A stretch of DNA of 64,000 nt, from assembly GCA_030658975.1 (NCBI GenBank), contig JAUSBL010000040.1:16697-80696 (forward strand). The letters are read 5' to 3'. Below the pieces are notes generated by a model. The model saw nothing but the letters and a program-made list of their open reading frames with translations. It ran no database searches and was not told the DNA's origin. Position numbers and translations under genes: made by a program. This DNA comes from Candidatus Latescibacterota bacterium (GTDB lineage Bacteria; Krumholzibacteriota; Krumholzibacteriia; LZORAL124-64-63). This document shows, piece by piece, positions 34,436-43,822 of this stretch. Numbering within the stretch: position 1 is the stretch's first letter; each line of letters begins with the position of its first letter.

Positions 34436-36571
34436 ATGAAGCGAATCCTGAAGACGGCGGCCCCGGTCCTGCTGCTGCTCGCGGCGGCGACCCTGGCCTC
34501 GCCCGCGCTCGCGGCCCGCAGCAAGCCGTGGGAAAAGATCAAGACCCCGGCCCTGGGCGAGATCCGGCTGCCGGACTACCAGCGCGTGCAACTGGACAAC
34601 GGCATGGTGCTCTACCTGGCCGAGGACCACGAGCTGCCGATGATCGAACTTTCGGCCACCATCCGCGCCGGCCAGATCTACGAGCCCGAGGGCAAGACGG
34701 GTCTGGCCGCGCTCACCGGCGAGGTCCTGCGCTCCGGCGGCACCGCCAGCTGGTCCGGCGACGAGATCGACGAGAAGATGGAGTCGCTCGGCGCCATGGT
34801 CGAGACCTACGTCGGCGAGTACACCGCCGGCGCCTACCTGTCGGCCCTGACCGAGGACGCCGACACGGCCCTGGCCGTCCTGGCCGAGATCCTGCGCAGC
34901 CCGCGCTTCGCCGAGGACAAGCTCGACCTGGCCAAGACCCAGCACAAGGCCGGCATCGCGCGGCGCAACGACGAACCGATGAGCATCGCGCGCCGCGAGT
35001 TCTCCCGCGTGATCCTGGGCCCGGACCACCCCCTGGCCCGCAACGAGGAGTACGACACCCTTGCCGCGATCGCGCGTCAGGACCTGGCCGATTTCCACGC
35101 CGACTGGTTCGGCCCCGACCGCACCTACCTGGTCGTGATCGGCGACTTCGACGCCGCCGCGATGACCGGGAAGATCGAGGCCGCCTTCGCCGACTGGCCG
35201 GCCGCGCGGCGGCCCCTGCCCGCGGATCCCGTCGCGCCCGACCTGCCCCGCACCGTCAACGTCGCCTCCAAGGACGACCTCACCCAGTCGACGGTGATCC
35301 TGGGCCACAAGGGCATCCGCAACGATGACCCGCACTACGCCGGCATCGAGGTCGCCAACCGGATCCTGGGCGGCGGCTTCGCCTCGCGCCTGTTCAACGA
35401 AGTGCGCAGCGCCCGCGGCCTGGCCTACTCCACGGGCAGCGCCTCGGGCACCGGCTGGCGGCAGCCCGGCGTGTTCGTGGCCTTCGCCGGCACCAAGAGC
35501 GAATCCACCGAGCAGGCCGCGGCCGTCATGATCGAGCAGATCGAGAAGATGACGCGCGAGCCGGTGTCCGCCGAGGAACTGCGCACCGCGGTCGACGGCA
35601 TCCTCAACAGCGACGTGTTCAACTACGACTCCAAGCGCGAGGTCCTGGACCGCATGGTGCTGTTCGAAATGAACGGCTATCCCGCGGACTTCCTGACCGG
35701 CTACCGGGCCGCGGTCCAGGCCATGACCGCCGAGCAGGTGCTCGAGGCCAGCCGGGCGGTCTGGAAGCCGGAGCGCCTGTCGGTGCTGGCGGTCGGCAAC
35801 CCGGCCGACTTCGACGGCGACCTGAGCCGCTTCGGCGCCGTGAACACGATCGACATCACGATCCCCGAGCCCAAGCTGACCCTGGAGATCCCCGCCGCCA
35901 CGCCGGAGTCCCTGGCCGCCGGCCAGAAGCTCCTGGACCGCGCCGCCGCGGCCGTGGGCGGCAGGAAGCTCGCGGACATGAAGGGCTTCGCCACCAAGCA
36001 GACGCTCGCGGCCGAGATCCAGGGCATGTCCCTGAACATCACCATGGAGACCACGATCGTGCTGCCGGACCGCCTGAAGCTGATCCAGAAACTGCCCTTC
36101 GGCGAGTCCACGCAGGTCCTCGACGGCGAGAAGGGCTGGGTCCAGAGCCCCATGGGCGTCCAGGACATCGAGGGCGCCGACGTCGCCAAGATGCGCGACC
36201 AGATCCAGGGCGACATGCTGATGCTGCTGCGCGACCACTCCGGCCGCACCTGCCAGGCCCTGCCGGCCGAGGAACTGGACGGCAAGCTCTGCGAGCGGGT
36301 CTACATCACCGACGAGAACGGCGACTACACGCTGATGTTCCTCGACGCCGCGACCGGCCTGCCCGTGATGGAGCAGAGCAAGGGCGAGGCGCCGATGACC
36401 GGCGAGCCGGTCACCCAGAAGGTCAAGTACGACAGCTACAAGGATTTCGGCGGGGTGCAGCGCCCGGCGACGTTCACGATCCTGTTCGACGACGAGGTCT
36501 TCGCCACGGGGCAGACCACGTCGTTCACGCTGAATCCGACGGTCGCGGCGGGGTTCTTCGCCAAGCCGTAG
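34436..36571 (+). CDS. Non-catalytic M16 partner fused to a LolA-like domain
   Basis: This 711-residue protein has a signal peptide (cleavage near ALA-ARS) and two M16 domains to about residue 470. Where the zinc motif should be it reads GLAALTGEVLRSGGT, without the HXXEH histidines, so it is probably inactive and pairs with the upstream enzyme. From about residue 490 a further domain of about 220 residues (VGGRKLADMKGFATKQTLAA, VLDGEKGWVQSP) resembles LolA/LolB-like lipoprotein-binding folds. ATG 34436 is chosen for AAAGGAG upstream. An intrinsic hairpin follows the gene. Confidence 0.88.
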   Translation: MKRILKTAAPVLLLLAAATLASPALAARSKPWEKIKTPALGEIRLPDYQRVQLDNGMVLYLAEDHELPMIELSATIRAGQIYEPEGKTGLAALTGEVLRSGGTASWSGDEIDEKMESLGAMVETYVGEYTAGAYLSALTEDADTALAVLAEILRSPRFAEDKLDLAKTQHKAGIARRNDEPMSIARREFSRVILGPDHPLARNEEYDTLAAIARQDLADFHADWFGPDRTYLVVIGDFDAAAMTGKIEAAFADWPAARRPLPADPVAPDLPRTVNVASKDDLTQSTVILGHKGIRNDDPHYAGIEVANRILGGGFASRLFNEVRSARGLAYSTGSASGTGWRQPGVFVAFAGTKSESTEQAAAVMIEQIEKMTREPVSAEELRTAVDGILNSDVFNYDSKREVLDRMVLFEMNGYPADFLTGYRAAVQAMTAEQVLEASRAVWKPERLSVLAVGNPADFDGDLSRFGAVNTIDITIPEPKLTLEIPAATPESLAAGQKLLDRAAAAVGGRKLADMKGFATKQTLAAEIQGMSLNITMETTIVLPDRLKLIQKLPFGESTQVLDGEKGWVQSPMGVQDIEGADVAKMRDQIQGDMLMLLRDHSGRTCQALPAEELDGKLCERVYITDENGDYTLMFLDAATGLPVMEQSKGEAPMTGEPVTQKVKYDSYKDFGGVQRPATFTILFDDEVFATGQTTSFTLNPTVAAGFFAKP

Positions 36572-36596
36572 CTCGGGATTTTGCAGCCGGACAGCC

Positions 36597-36628
36597 GAAG
36601 GCGGGTGGTCGAGGGACCACCCGCCTTC
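36597..36628 (+). terminator. Perfect hairpin terminator after the M16 pair
   Basis: A 14-bp perfect stem (36597-36610 with 36615-36628) and a GAGG tetraloop. There is no clear T-run. Confidence 0.65.
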
Positions 36629-36732
36629 GTCAGGTCTTGGAAGAAGCCGCGACCAGGGTCATCCGGGTTTCCCCAGGTAGCGTGAAGCCTTGCTGTTCCG
36701 GATCGTCACCTTTGGTTGCAGCTTCTTCGCCT

Positions 36733-36853
36733 TCAATTATATCAAAATCAATGGCATGATTGTAATGATATTTGAACTTAAGGCGAATCGGGATCGATCA
36801 GGCCGGAGACGAACACCATAATATATTATGAAATATACAATTAAAAATCAGTC
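36733..36853. other. AT-rich island in a convergent intergenic region
   Basis: About 120 bp contains several runs of A and T (TTATATCAAAATCAATGG, GTAATGATATTTGAAC, ATACAATTAAAAATC), quite unlike the GC-rich surroundings. It includes the perfect 14-bp palindrome CATAATATATTATG at 36817-36830. No open frame is convincing. It lies between the 3' ends of two convergent genes, so it is not an ordinary promoter for either. Confidence 0.6.
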
Positions 36854-38284
36854 GGGGGCTTGCATGACGAACGGGGCCTCGGCCAGCCACGGGTGGTGCC
36901 GGCGCAACTGCGCGGCATCCCCCGCTTCTCGCGGCCACCAGACGCCGGCGCGCCGGGCGTGCCACAGCAGGGCGGCGCTGTCGGTCAGGATCGGGCCCGG
37001 GGGCAGGTCCCGGCAGCGCGCGACGGCCGTCGGCATACCGGGCGCGGCGGCGATCGCCCGCTCCCGCGCCTGGTCCCATCCCGGCAGGCGCGCCGGGGTC
37101 AGCGCCAGGGCCAGGGCGGCTGTCGCGACCAGCACGGCGGCGCGCGCCGACGGCCGTGCCGCGGGCCGGACCTCGCGCAACCGGTCGGCGAGCAGCAGCC
37201 AGAGCTCCCAGGCGGCGGCCGGCAGCAGGACGGCCAGATGGCGCAGGTCGTGGGAGAAAGGGGCGTAGACGATCACCATCAGCGCGAGGGTCCCGGCCAG
37301 CAGCGCCGTCGGCCGCAGCGTCCGCGCACCGCCCGGCCGTCGGACGAACGCTGCGGCGACACCGGCGGCCAGCATCCCCCAGGGCAGCCAGTTGTCCAGG
37401 CGCGCCAGGTAGTAGACCAGCCCCTGGACGGCCTTGCCGAACAGGACGTCGGGCCGGCGCAGGAGCGTCGCGCCGAGCCACTCCGGACTCTCCCGGAGGT
37501 AGGCGGCGTAGCCGGGCAGCTGCGCCGTCCCCTTGAGGTGCTCGGCGTAGGCCTGCAGCGCGAAGAAGGGCTGGCCTGTCACCACGAGGTTGCGGACCCA
37601 CCATGGCGCCATCACGAGCGCCCAGACCGCGGCGGTGCGCAGCAGCGCGCGGCCGCGGCAGCCGGTCAGCAGCAGCCACAGCCAGGGCACCCAGATCAGA
37701 TCGGTGCGCAGCAACGCGACGGCTGCGGCGAGCAGGCCGTCGAACACGGTTGCGGATGCCGACGGCGTGGCTCCATCGCGCCGCCGCACCCACAGCAGCA
37801 GCAGCAGCAGCGCGACCGGCGTCTCGACCTGCGACCAGCCCGCGGTCATCGCCAGCAGCGGGCTCAGCAGCAGCGTGGCGCACCAGGGCAGTGCGGCGTC
37901 GAGCCGGCCCCGTCGCTGCAGCGCCGCCATTCCTGCCGCGACCGTCAGGCCGAGCAGCGCCGCTTGGAGCAGGCGCGTCAGGACCTCGGCCCTATGCGGG
38001 TCGTCGCCCGACAGACCGACCGGCAACGTCAGCAGCACGGGGTAGCCCGGCGGGCGGTGGATCAGCGGCTGCGGCGCGCGGTCGGCGAAGGGGAACGAAA
38101 GCGACAGGGGGTAGACCACGTCGTTCAGGAAGCCCTCGCCGCGCACCAGGTGGCGGGCCGTCGCCAGGTGGGTGTAGAGGTCGCTGTCCGGAGGCGAGGG
38201 GGTCGCGGGATGCAGGACGATCCAGACGAGGGTGAAGGCGACGGCGGCCGCCGCGATCGTCGCTGAGCGGCGGCCGCCGGACAA
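36848..38284 (-). CDS. GT39-like integral membrane glycosyltransferase
   Basis: This 478-residue polytopic protein has about ten membrane segments. The first periplasmic loop DSDLYTHLATARHLVRGEGF and HRPPGYPVLLTLPVG carry the acidic residues and the RPPGYP pattern typical of ArnT/PMT (GT39/GT83-like) lipid-linked sugar transferases. The acceptor is unknown. The only suitable start is TTG 38284, two bases after the pyrE stop, so translation is probably coupled to pyrE. The 3' end enters the AT-rich island. Confidence 0.72.
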   Translation of the reverse strand: MSGGRRSATIAAAAVAFTLVWIVLHPATPSPPDSDLYTHLATARHLVRGEGFLNDVVYPLSLSFPFADRAPQPLIHRPPGYPVLLTLPVGLSGDDPHRAEVLTRLLQAALLGLTVAAGMAALQRRGRLDAALPWCATLLLSPLLAMTAGWSQVETPVALLLLLLWVRRRDGATPSASATVFDGLLAAAVALLRTDLIWVPWLWLLLTGCRGRALLRTAAVWALVMAPWWVRNLVVTGQPFFALQAYAEHLKGTAQLPGYAAYLRESPEWLGATLLRRPDVLFGKAVQGLVYYLARLDNWLPWGMLAAGVAAAFVRRPGGARTLRPTALLAGTLALMVIVYAPFSHDLRHLAVLLPAAAWELWLLLADRLREVRPAARPSARAAVLVATAALALALTPARLPGWDQARERAIAAAPGMPTAVARCRDLPPGPILTDSAALLWHARRAGVWWPREAGDAAQLRRHHPWLAEAPFVMQAPD

Positions 38285-38285
38285 C

Positions 38286-38861
38286 TCAGGCCGTCCCGCG
38301 GCTGCCGGGCTTCACCACGGGCAGGCCCTGGCGGCACAGCGGGCAGTCGTCCGCCGGCCAGGTCACGACGTCCACCTTCAGCAGGGACGCGACCGGCACG
38401 GGGAGCGCCACGTCCGGCGTCGTGCGGTCGACCAGGGCGGCGGCGCCGACCACGACGCCGCCCGCGGCGGTGACGATGTCCGCCACCTCGCGCGTCGAGG
38501 TGCCGCGGGTGACGACGTCCTCGACGATGAGCGCCTTCTCGCCCTTCTCCAGCGTGAAGTCGCGGCGCAGGCTCATCGCGCCGTCCTTGCGCTCGGTGAA
38601 TACGAAGCGGCGGCCCAGGGCGCGGGCGACCTCGTGGCCCAGCAGCAGCGCGCCGAGGGCGGGCGAGACCACCACGTCGACGCGCGCCGCGTCGCAGCGC
38701 GCGGCCAGGCGGCGGCCGAGGTCCAGGGCCAGGTCCGGGTACTGCAGGACCAGCGCGCACTGGAAGTAGGTGTCGCTGTGGCGGCCGCTGCTCAGCAGGA
38801 AGTGGCCGCGCCGCAGCGCGCCCAGCTCCGTCATCAGGTCCATCAGGCCGGTGTCGTTCAT
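38286..38861 (-). CDS. pyrE: Orotate phosphoribosyltransferase
   Basis: This 191-residue enzyme adds PRPP to orotate in UMP synthesis. It shows HFLLSSGRHSDTYFQ, FTERKDGAMSLRRDF and the PRPP-binding loop ALIVEDVVTRGTSTRE. A short C-terminal CPLCRQGLPVVKPGSRG tail is present, as in the long PyrE subgroup. ATG 38861 overlaps the pyrF stop (ATGA). Confidence 0.94.
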   Translation of the reverse strand: MNDTGLMDLMTELGALRRGHFLLSSGRHSDTYFQCALVLQYPDLALDLGRRLAARCDAARVDVVVSPALGALLLGHEVARALGRRFVFTERKDGAMSLRRDFTLEKGEKALIVEDVVTRGTSTREVADIVTAAGGVVVGAAALVDRTTPDVALPVPVASLLKVDVVTWPADDCPLCRQGLPVVKPGSRGTA

Positions 38862-39607
38862 CGTCGGCACAGCTCCTCGGTGATGGCGTGCAGGGCGGCG
38901 CCGGGATCGGCGGCCCCGGTGACGGGCCGGCCCACGACCAGGTAGTCGGCGCCGTCGGCGAAGGCCGCGGCGGGCGTGGCGACGCGGCGCTGGTCGTCGC
39001 CGCCGGCGCCGGCCGGGCGTACGCCCGGCGTCACGGCCAGGATTTCCGGACCCAGCGCCGCGCGCAGGTCGCGCAGGTCCGGCGGGGCGCAGACGACGCC
39101 GTCGCAGCCGGCTTCCCAGGCGAGGCGCGCCAGGCGCACGACGCGCTCGGCGGGGGTGCCGCCGCCGGGAGCCGTCTCCTCGAGCTCGTCCGCGCCAAGA
39201 CTCGTGAGTACCGTGACCGCCAGCAGCGCCGGCCGCCGGCCGCCGGCGGCGCCCGCGCGCGCGGCTTCGGCCGCGGCCTGCAGCATGCGCCTGCCGCCGT
39301 CGGCGTGCAGGGTGAGCAGGCTCACGTCCAGCGCGCAGGCGGCGCGCACTGCGCCGGCGACGGTGTTGGGGATGTCCTTGAGCTTGAGGTCGAGGAAGAC
39401 GTCGCGGCCGGCGGCGCGCAGGTCGGCGACGACGGCCGGACCCGCCGCGGTGAACAGCTCCAGGCCGACCTTGACCAGGCGGCCGCGCGGTCCGAGCGCG
39501 GCCGCGAGCCGCAGGGCGGCGCCGCGGTCGGCGACGTCCAGGGCGGTGATGACGCGCTCGGCGACGGGGGCGCCGCGCAGGGACGCCAGCAGTTGTTCGC
39601 GGTTCAT
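38858..39607 (-). CDS. pyrF: Orotidine 5'-phosphate decarboxylase
   Basis: This 249-residue TIM-barrel enzyme makes UMP from OMP. The catalytic Asp-Lys-Asp motif is in FLDLKLKDIPNTV, the N-terminal strand is ITALDVADRGAAL, and the phosphate site lies in VTPGVRPAGAGGDDQRR. It is the first gene of a minus-strand pyrF-pyrE-GT39 operon. ATG 39607 lies about 70 nt from a possible promoter. Confidence 0.94.
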   Translation of the reverse strand: MNREQLLASLRGAPVAERVITALDVADRGAALRLAAALGPRGRLVKVGLELFTAAGPAVVADLRAAGRDVFLDLKLKDIPNTVAGAVRAACALDVSLLTLHADGGRRMLQAAAEAARAGAAGGRRPALLAVTVLTSLGADELEETAPGGGTPAERVVRLARLAWEAGCDGVVCAPPDLRDLRAALGPEILAVTPGVRPAGAGGDDQRRVATPAAAFADGADYLVVGRPVTGAADPGAALHAITEELCRR

Positions 39608-39653
39608 GGCCGGATGTCCTCGGTCGCGGGACGGCGGCGGGGGGCGATTTGCC

Positions 39654-39682
39654 TTGCCCGCTCCAGACCGTTAGTCTATACC
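39654..39682 (+). promoter_or_regulatory. Promoter of serS
   Basis: TTGCCC at 39654-39659, a 17-nt spacer and TATACC at 39677-39682. The leader is about 60 nt. Confidence 0.55.
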
Positions 39683-39711
39683 CTTCTACCAGCCGCCAGG
39701 GCCGAATGCAA
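39683..39711 (-). promoter_or_regulatory. Possible promoter of pyrF-pyrE
   Basis: On the minus strand TTGCAT (39711-39706), a 17-nt spacer and TAGAAG (39688-39683). It abuts the serS promoter, so the divergent transcripts would overlap. Confidence 0.35.
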
Positions 39712-39749
39712 CGTGAAAACAGCCCGCCGAGGCGCGGGGGAGGACACCC

Positions 39750-41009
39750 GTGCTGGACCGCAAATTCCTGCGCGAGAACCGGGAGCTCGTGACCGCCGCC
39801 GTCGCCGCGAAGCGCGACACCGTGGACGTCGGAGCGTACTACAGCGCCGACGGGGAGCGCCGGGCCTGCCTGCAGGAGTTCGAGGAGCTGCAGGCCGAGG
39901 CCAACCGCGCCAACAAGGCCATCGCCGCCGGTCGCAAATCCGGCGCCGACACCGGCGCGGACATCGCGCGGATGAAGGAGATCTCGGTCCGCCTCAAGGA
40001 CCTCCGGCAGCAGGCCGACGCCGCCGAGGCCGCCGCCGAGACGCTCTACCTGCGGCTGCCCAACGTGCCGCACGCGAGCGTGCGCACCGGCGGCGAGCAG
40101 GACAACACGGTGGTGCGCACCTGGGGCGAGATCCCCGCGCCCGCCTTCGCCGTGAAGCCCCACTGGGACCTCGGCGCCGAACTCGGCATCATGGACCTCG
40201 AGGCCGCGGCGCGCATGTCCGGCTCGGGCTTCACGCTGCTCACCGGCCAGGGCGCCCGCCTGGAGCGGGCCCTCATCAACTTCATGCTCGACGTGCACCT
40301 CGAGCAGGGCTACGTCGAGGTCAACGCGCCCTACCTCGTCAACCGCGACGCGATGACCGGCACCGGCCAACTGCCCAAGATGGAAGAGGACATGTACGCC
40401 TGCCCGCTCGACGGGCTCTACCTGATCCCGACGGCCGAGGTTTCGGTCACCAACATGCACCGCCAGTCGACGCTGGACTGGGAGCGCCTGCCCCTGAAGT
40501 ACGTGGCCTTCTCGCCCTGCTTCCGCCGCGAGGCCGGCGCGGCGGGCAAGGACACCCGCGGCCTGCTGCGCGTCCACCAGTTCCACAAGGTGGAGATGGT
40601 GCAGTTCGTGCGGCCCGGGACGTCCTACGAGACCCTGGAGACCCTGACCGACGACGCCGAGGAGATCCTGCGCCGGCTGGGGTTGCCCTACCGCGTCGTG
40701 GCCCTCGCCTCGGGCGACCTCAGCTTCGCGGCGGCCAAGTGCTACGACCTGGAGGCGTGGGCCGCCGGCGTCGGCAAGTGGCTCGAGGTCTCGAGCTGCA
40801 GCAACTTCGAGGATTTCCAGGCCCGCCGCGCCGGGATCCGCGCCAAGGGTCCCGACGGCGCCGTCTTCGTCCACACCCTCAACGGCTCCGGCCTCGCCCT
40901 GCCCCGCGTGCTGGTGGCGATCCTCGAGAACTACCAGACGCCCGACGGGCGCGTCCGCGTGCCCGAGGTCCTGCGCCCCTACCTGGGCGGACTCGAACAC
41001 CTCGGGTAA
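39750..41009 (+). CDS. serS: Seryl-tRNA synthetase
   Basis: This 419-residue class II synthetase charges tRNA(Ser). It has the N-terminal antiparallel coiled-coil arm (about residues 25-105), class II motif 2 [17 protein letters not shown] and motif 3 [20 protein letters not shown]. The GTG start follows GGGGGAGGA. Its length and domain order are normal. The sensor kinase gene follows after 9 nt. Confidence 0.96.
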   Translation: MLDRKFLRENRELVTAAVAAKRDTVDVGAYYSADGERRACLQEFEELQAEANRANKAIAAGRKSGADTGADIARMKEISVRLKDLRQQADAAEAAAETLYLRLPNVPHASVRTGGEQDNTVVRTWGEIPAPAFAVKPHWDLGAELGIMDLEAAARMSGSGFTLLTGQGARLERALINFMLDVHLEQGYVEVNAPYLVNRDAMTGTGQLPKMEEDMYACPLDGLYLIPTAEVSVTNMHRQSTLDWERLPLKYVAFSPCFRREAGAAGKDTRGLLRVHQFHKVEMVQFVRPGTSYETLETLTDDAEEILRRLGLPYRVVALASGDLSFAAAKCYDLEAWAAGVGKWLEVSSCSNFEDFQARRAGIRAKGPDGAVFVHTLNGSGLALPRVLVAILENYQTPDGRVRVPEVLRPYLGGLEHLG

Positions 41010-41018
41010 GGAGACGGC

Positions 41019-42269
41019 ATGGCCTGGTGGCCCGGGACATTGCGGTTCCTGCGCAGGCGCCGGGTCTTCACCGCCTACGTGCTGGCCGGCAGCCTGGCGA
41101 TCCTGGTGATCGTCGGCTGGGGGGCGTACCGCGTCGCCGGCCGCGTCGAGCAGCAGGCGCAGCTCTCGACCTGGCTGTTGTCGCACATCGCCAGCGTCGA
41201 CCTCGTGCAGGGGCAGGGGGGAGGGCTGCAGGAAGTCCTGCTGCGCTCGCGCGAGCTGGACGTGCCCTTCATCGTGACCGACAACCAGGGCCGCCCGCTG
41301 CTGTGGAACTCGCCGGTCGTGGGCATCCCGATGCCGGATTCGCTGGAGACGCTGGCGCGCGTGAACCCCGCCGGCGGCAACGGCGGCGACATCGACCGGA
41401 TCCTGAGGCTGGTGAAGGAGTACGATTCCCGCAACGAGCCGTTCGCCATCACGGACCCGCGCACCGGCCAGCGCGTGCTGACGCTGCACTACGGCGCCTC
41501 GGCCCTCAGCCGCCAGATCCGCTGGCTGCCCTACGCCGAGCTGGCGCTGCTGGCGGTCTTCTTCCTGCTGATCGTCTGGGCCCTGAGCCTGCAGCGCGAG
41601 GGCCACGAGCAGAAGCTCTTCGCCGGCATGGCCAAGGAGACGGCCCACCAGCTGGGCACGCCCATCACCTCGATCATGGGCTGGCTGGAGATCCTGCGCG
41701 ACCGCCGCCCCGACGACGTCGTCGAGGAGCTCGGCCGCGACGTGGCCCGCCTGGGCAAGGTGTCCGAGCGCTTCAGCCAGATCGGCTCGCGGCCGCAGCT
41801 CGCGGACGCCGACCTCGCGGAGACCGCCGCGACGACCGTCGCCTACTTCCGCCGCCGGCTGCCCCACCTGGGCGGCCGCGTCGAGATCACGGTCGCGGAC
41901 CGCCACACCCGCGGCTGCCGCTTCAACCGGGACCTGCTGGAGTGGGTGCTCGAGAACCTGATCAAGAACGGCATCGACGCGCTGAAGGACGGCGTGGGCG
42001 AGATCGCGCTGTCCCTGGACGACGGTCCCGACGGCACGATCCTGCTGCGGGTCCGGGACACCGGCTGCGGCATCGCGCCCCAGCACCGGAACCGCATCTT
42101 CGAGGCCGGGTATACGACCAAGAGCCGCGGCTGGGGGATGGGGCTGGCGCTGGTCAGGCGCATCGTCGTGCAGTACCACAGCGGACGCATCCAGATCGAG
42201 GAGACGGGCGCGGGAGGGACCACCTTCCTGATCACGCTGCCGGGAGAGGAGCCGTTTGACGCCGTATAG
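41019..42269 (+). CDS. Membrane sensor histidine kinase (PorY-like candidate)
   Basis: This 416-residue protein has membrane segments near residues 12-37 and 168-190 enclosing a periplasmic sensor domain of about 130 residues. It then has an H-box AHQLGTPITSIMGWLEIL with His210, N-box ENLIKNGIDALK, and G-boxes DTGCGIAP and GWGMGLALVRRIV. The gene overlaps the PorX-like regulator by 14 bp, so the two are almost surely a cognate pair. In Bacteroidota, PorY is the kinase of the type IX secretion regulator PorX; orthology here is inferred from context. Confidence 0.9.
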   Translation: MAWWPGTLRFLRRRRVFTAYVLAGSLAILVIVGWGAYRVAGRVEQQAQLSTWLLSHIASVDLVQGQGGGLQEVLLRSRELDVPFIVTDNQGRPLLWNSPVVGIPMPDSLETLARVNPAGGNGGDIDRILRLVKEYDSRNEPFAITDPRTGQRVLTLHYGASALSRQIRWLPYAELALLAVFFLLIVWALSLQREGHEQKLFAGMAKETAHQLGTPITSIMGWLEILRDRRPDDVVEELGRDVARLGKVSERFSQIGSRPQLADADLAETAATTVAYFRRRLPHLGGRVEITVADRHTRGCRFNRDLLEWVLENLIKNGIDALKDGVGEIALSLDDGPDGTILLRVRDTGCGIAPQHRNRIFEAGYTTKSRGWGMGLALVRRIVVQYHSGRIQIEETGAGGTTFLITLPGEEPFDAV

Positions 42270-43812
42270 GATCCTGTGGGTCGACGACCAGATCGAGGAG
42301 CTGCGCTCCCACGTCGTGTACCTCACCGAGAAGGGCTACCAGGTGGACGGCGTCAACAACGGGCGCGACGCCGTCGCCATGCTGGCCACAGAGCGCTACG
42401 ACGCGGTGCTGCTGGACGAGATGATGCCGGGCATGGGCGGCCTCGAGACGCTGGTCGAGATCAAGAAGGTGCGCGAGAACGTCCCGGTGATCATGATCAC
42501 CAAGAGCGAGGAGGAGGACCTGATGCGGCGGGCCATCGGCAGCCGCATCGACGACTACCTGGTCAAGCCGGTCTCCCCGCTGCAGATCGTCTCGGCGCTC
42601 AAGCGCCTGCTCGAGGGCCGCCGCATCCTGGGTGAGCAGGTCAACCGCGACTACCTCGCCCACTACGGCACGGTCGGCGGCCGCCTGGCCCGCGCCAAGA
42701 CGCCCGGCGACTGGGAGGCGCTCTACGCCGACATGGTGGGCTGGGCGCTGGACCTCTACGCCTACAGCGACCACGGCCTGCTGCAGGTCCACGACGAGCA
42801 GCTCGCCGAGTGCAACCGCGCCTTCGCGCGCTTCGTCCGCGAAAACTACTCCCGGTGGGTCAACGGCTCCGCGGACGCGCCGCTGACGTGCCCCGGCCTT
42901 TTCCGCACCTGGGTGGCGCCGGAGATCGAGACCGGACGGCAGGTGTATTGGATCGTCATCGACTGCATGCGGCTGGACCAGTGGCGCCACATCGAGGACC
43001 TGCTGGAGCCCTACTACCACCTCGAACGCCGGCAGTACTGGTCGATCCTGCCCTCGGCGACGCCGTTCGCGCGCAACGCCCTGTTCGCGGGTCTCTACCC
43101 CCGCGAGATCGCCGAGCGCTACCCGGAATGGTGGCGCGGCTCCAGCCAGCAGCAGCATTCCAAGAACGCCCACGAGGAGGAGCTGCTCGGCGAACAGCTG
43201 CGCCGCCTGGGCTCCGCCGCCGCCACGAGCTACAAGTACTACAAGGTGTTCGACGCCCGCGACAGCGACGATCTCCGCAAGCACTTGGGTTCGCTCGACG
43301 GGGTGCGCCTGGTGGCCGCCGTCTACAACTTCCTGGACATCATGGCGCACGGCCGCTCCCAGTCCGCGATCCTCAAGGAGCTGGCGCCGGACGTGGCGGC
43401 CTTCCGTTCCCTGATGCGCAGCTGGTTCGAACACTCCACGCTCTACGAGGTGCTGAAGCTGCTGTCGCGCAAGAAAGTCACGGTCTTCATCACCACCGAC
43501 CACGGCTCGACGTGCTGCACGCGGGCCACGACGGTCAAGGGCAACCGCGACACGAGCTCCAACGTCCGCTACAAGTACGGGGACAACCTCGGCGTGGACG
43601 AGAAGGCGGTCTTCCTGATCAAGGATCCGGAGAGCTGCATGCTGCCGCGCCAGTCGACCATCGAGAACTACGCGGTCACGACCGAGAACGACTACCTTGT
43701 CTACCCGACCAACTTCCACGAGTACGAGCGCCTGTACCGCGGCAGCTTCCAGCACGGCGGCATCAGCCTCGAGGAACTGATCATCCCGTTCGCGGTCCTG
43801 CGTCCGCGCTAG
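42256..43812 (+). CDS. porX: PorX-like response regulator with PglZ/alkaline phosphatase domain
   Basis: This 518-residue protein has an N-terminal receiver domain (acidic pair Asp10/Asp11, phospho-acceptor Asp54 in AVLLDEMMPG, Lys in YLVKPVSP), a helical linker, and a PglZ-type phosphatase domain. That domain has metal residues in IVIDCMRLDQW (Asp236) and TTDHGS (Asp415, His416) and a likely catalytic Thr269 in PSATPFARNALF. This is the PorX architecture, in which the receiver controls an oligonucleotide phosphodiesterase. The start is TTG 42256 with GGGAGAGGAG upstream, inside the kinase gene. Confidence 0.9.
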   Translation: MTPYRILWVDDQIEELRSHVVYLTEKGYQVDGVNNGRDAVAMLATERYDAVLLDEMMPGMGGLETLVEIKKVRENVPVIMITKSEEEDLMRRAIGSRIDDYLVKPVSPLQIVSALKRLLEGRRILGEQVNRDYLAHYGTVGGRLARAKTPGDWEALYADMVGWALDLYAYSDHGLLQVHDEQLAECNRAFARFVRENYSRWVNGSADAPLTCPGLFRTWVAPEIETGRQVYWIVIDCMRLDQWRHIEDLLEPYYHLERRQYWSILPSATPFARNALFAGLYPREIAERYPEWWRGSSQQQHSKNAHEEELLGEQLRRLGSAAATSYKYYKVFDARDSDDLRKHLGSLDGVRLVAAVYNFLDIMAHGRSQSAILKELAPDVAAFRSLMRSWFEHSTLYEVLKLLSRKKVTVFITTDHGSTCCTRATTVKGNRDTSSNVRYKYGDNLGVDEKAVFLIKDPESCMLPRQSTIENYAVTTENDYLVYPTNFHEYERLYRGSFQHGGISLEELIIPFAVLRPR

Positions 43813-43822
43813 GAGGAACGGC

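Noticed and set aside
36572..36847. A tRNA or small protein gene in the gap after the M16 pair
   Set aside because: No cloverleaf or coding pattern is visible; only the terminator and the AT-rich island can be supported.
38286..42326. A 1346-codon minus-strand open frame running into pyrE
   Set aside because: Only its last 191 codons are pyrE; the rest lies antisense to serS and the kinase and out of frame with pyrF.
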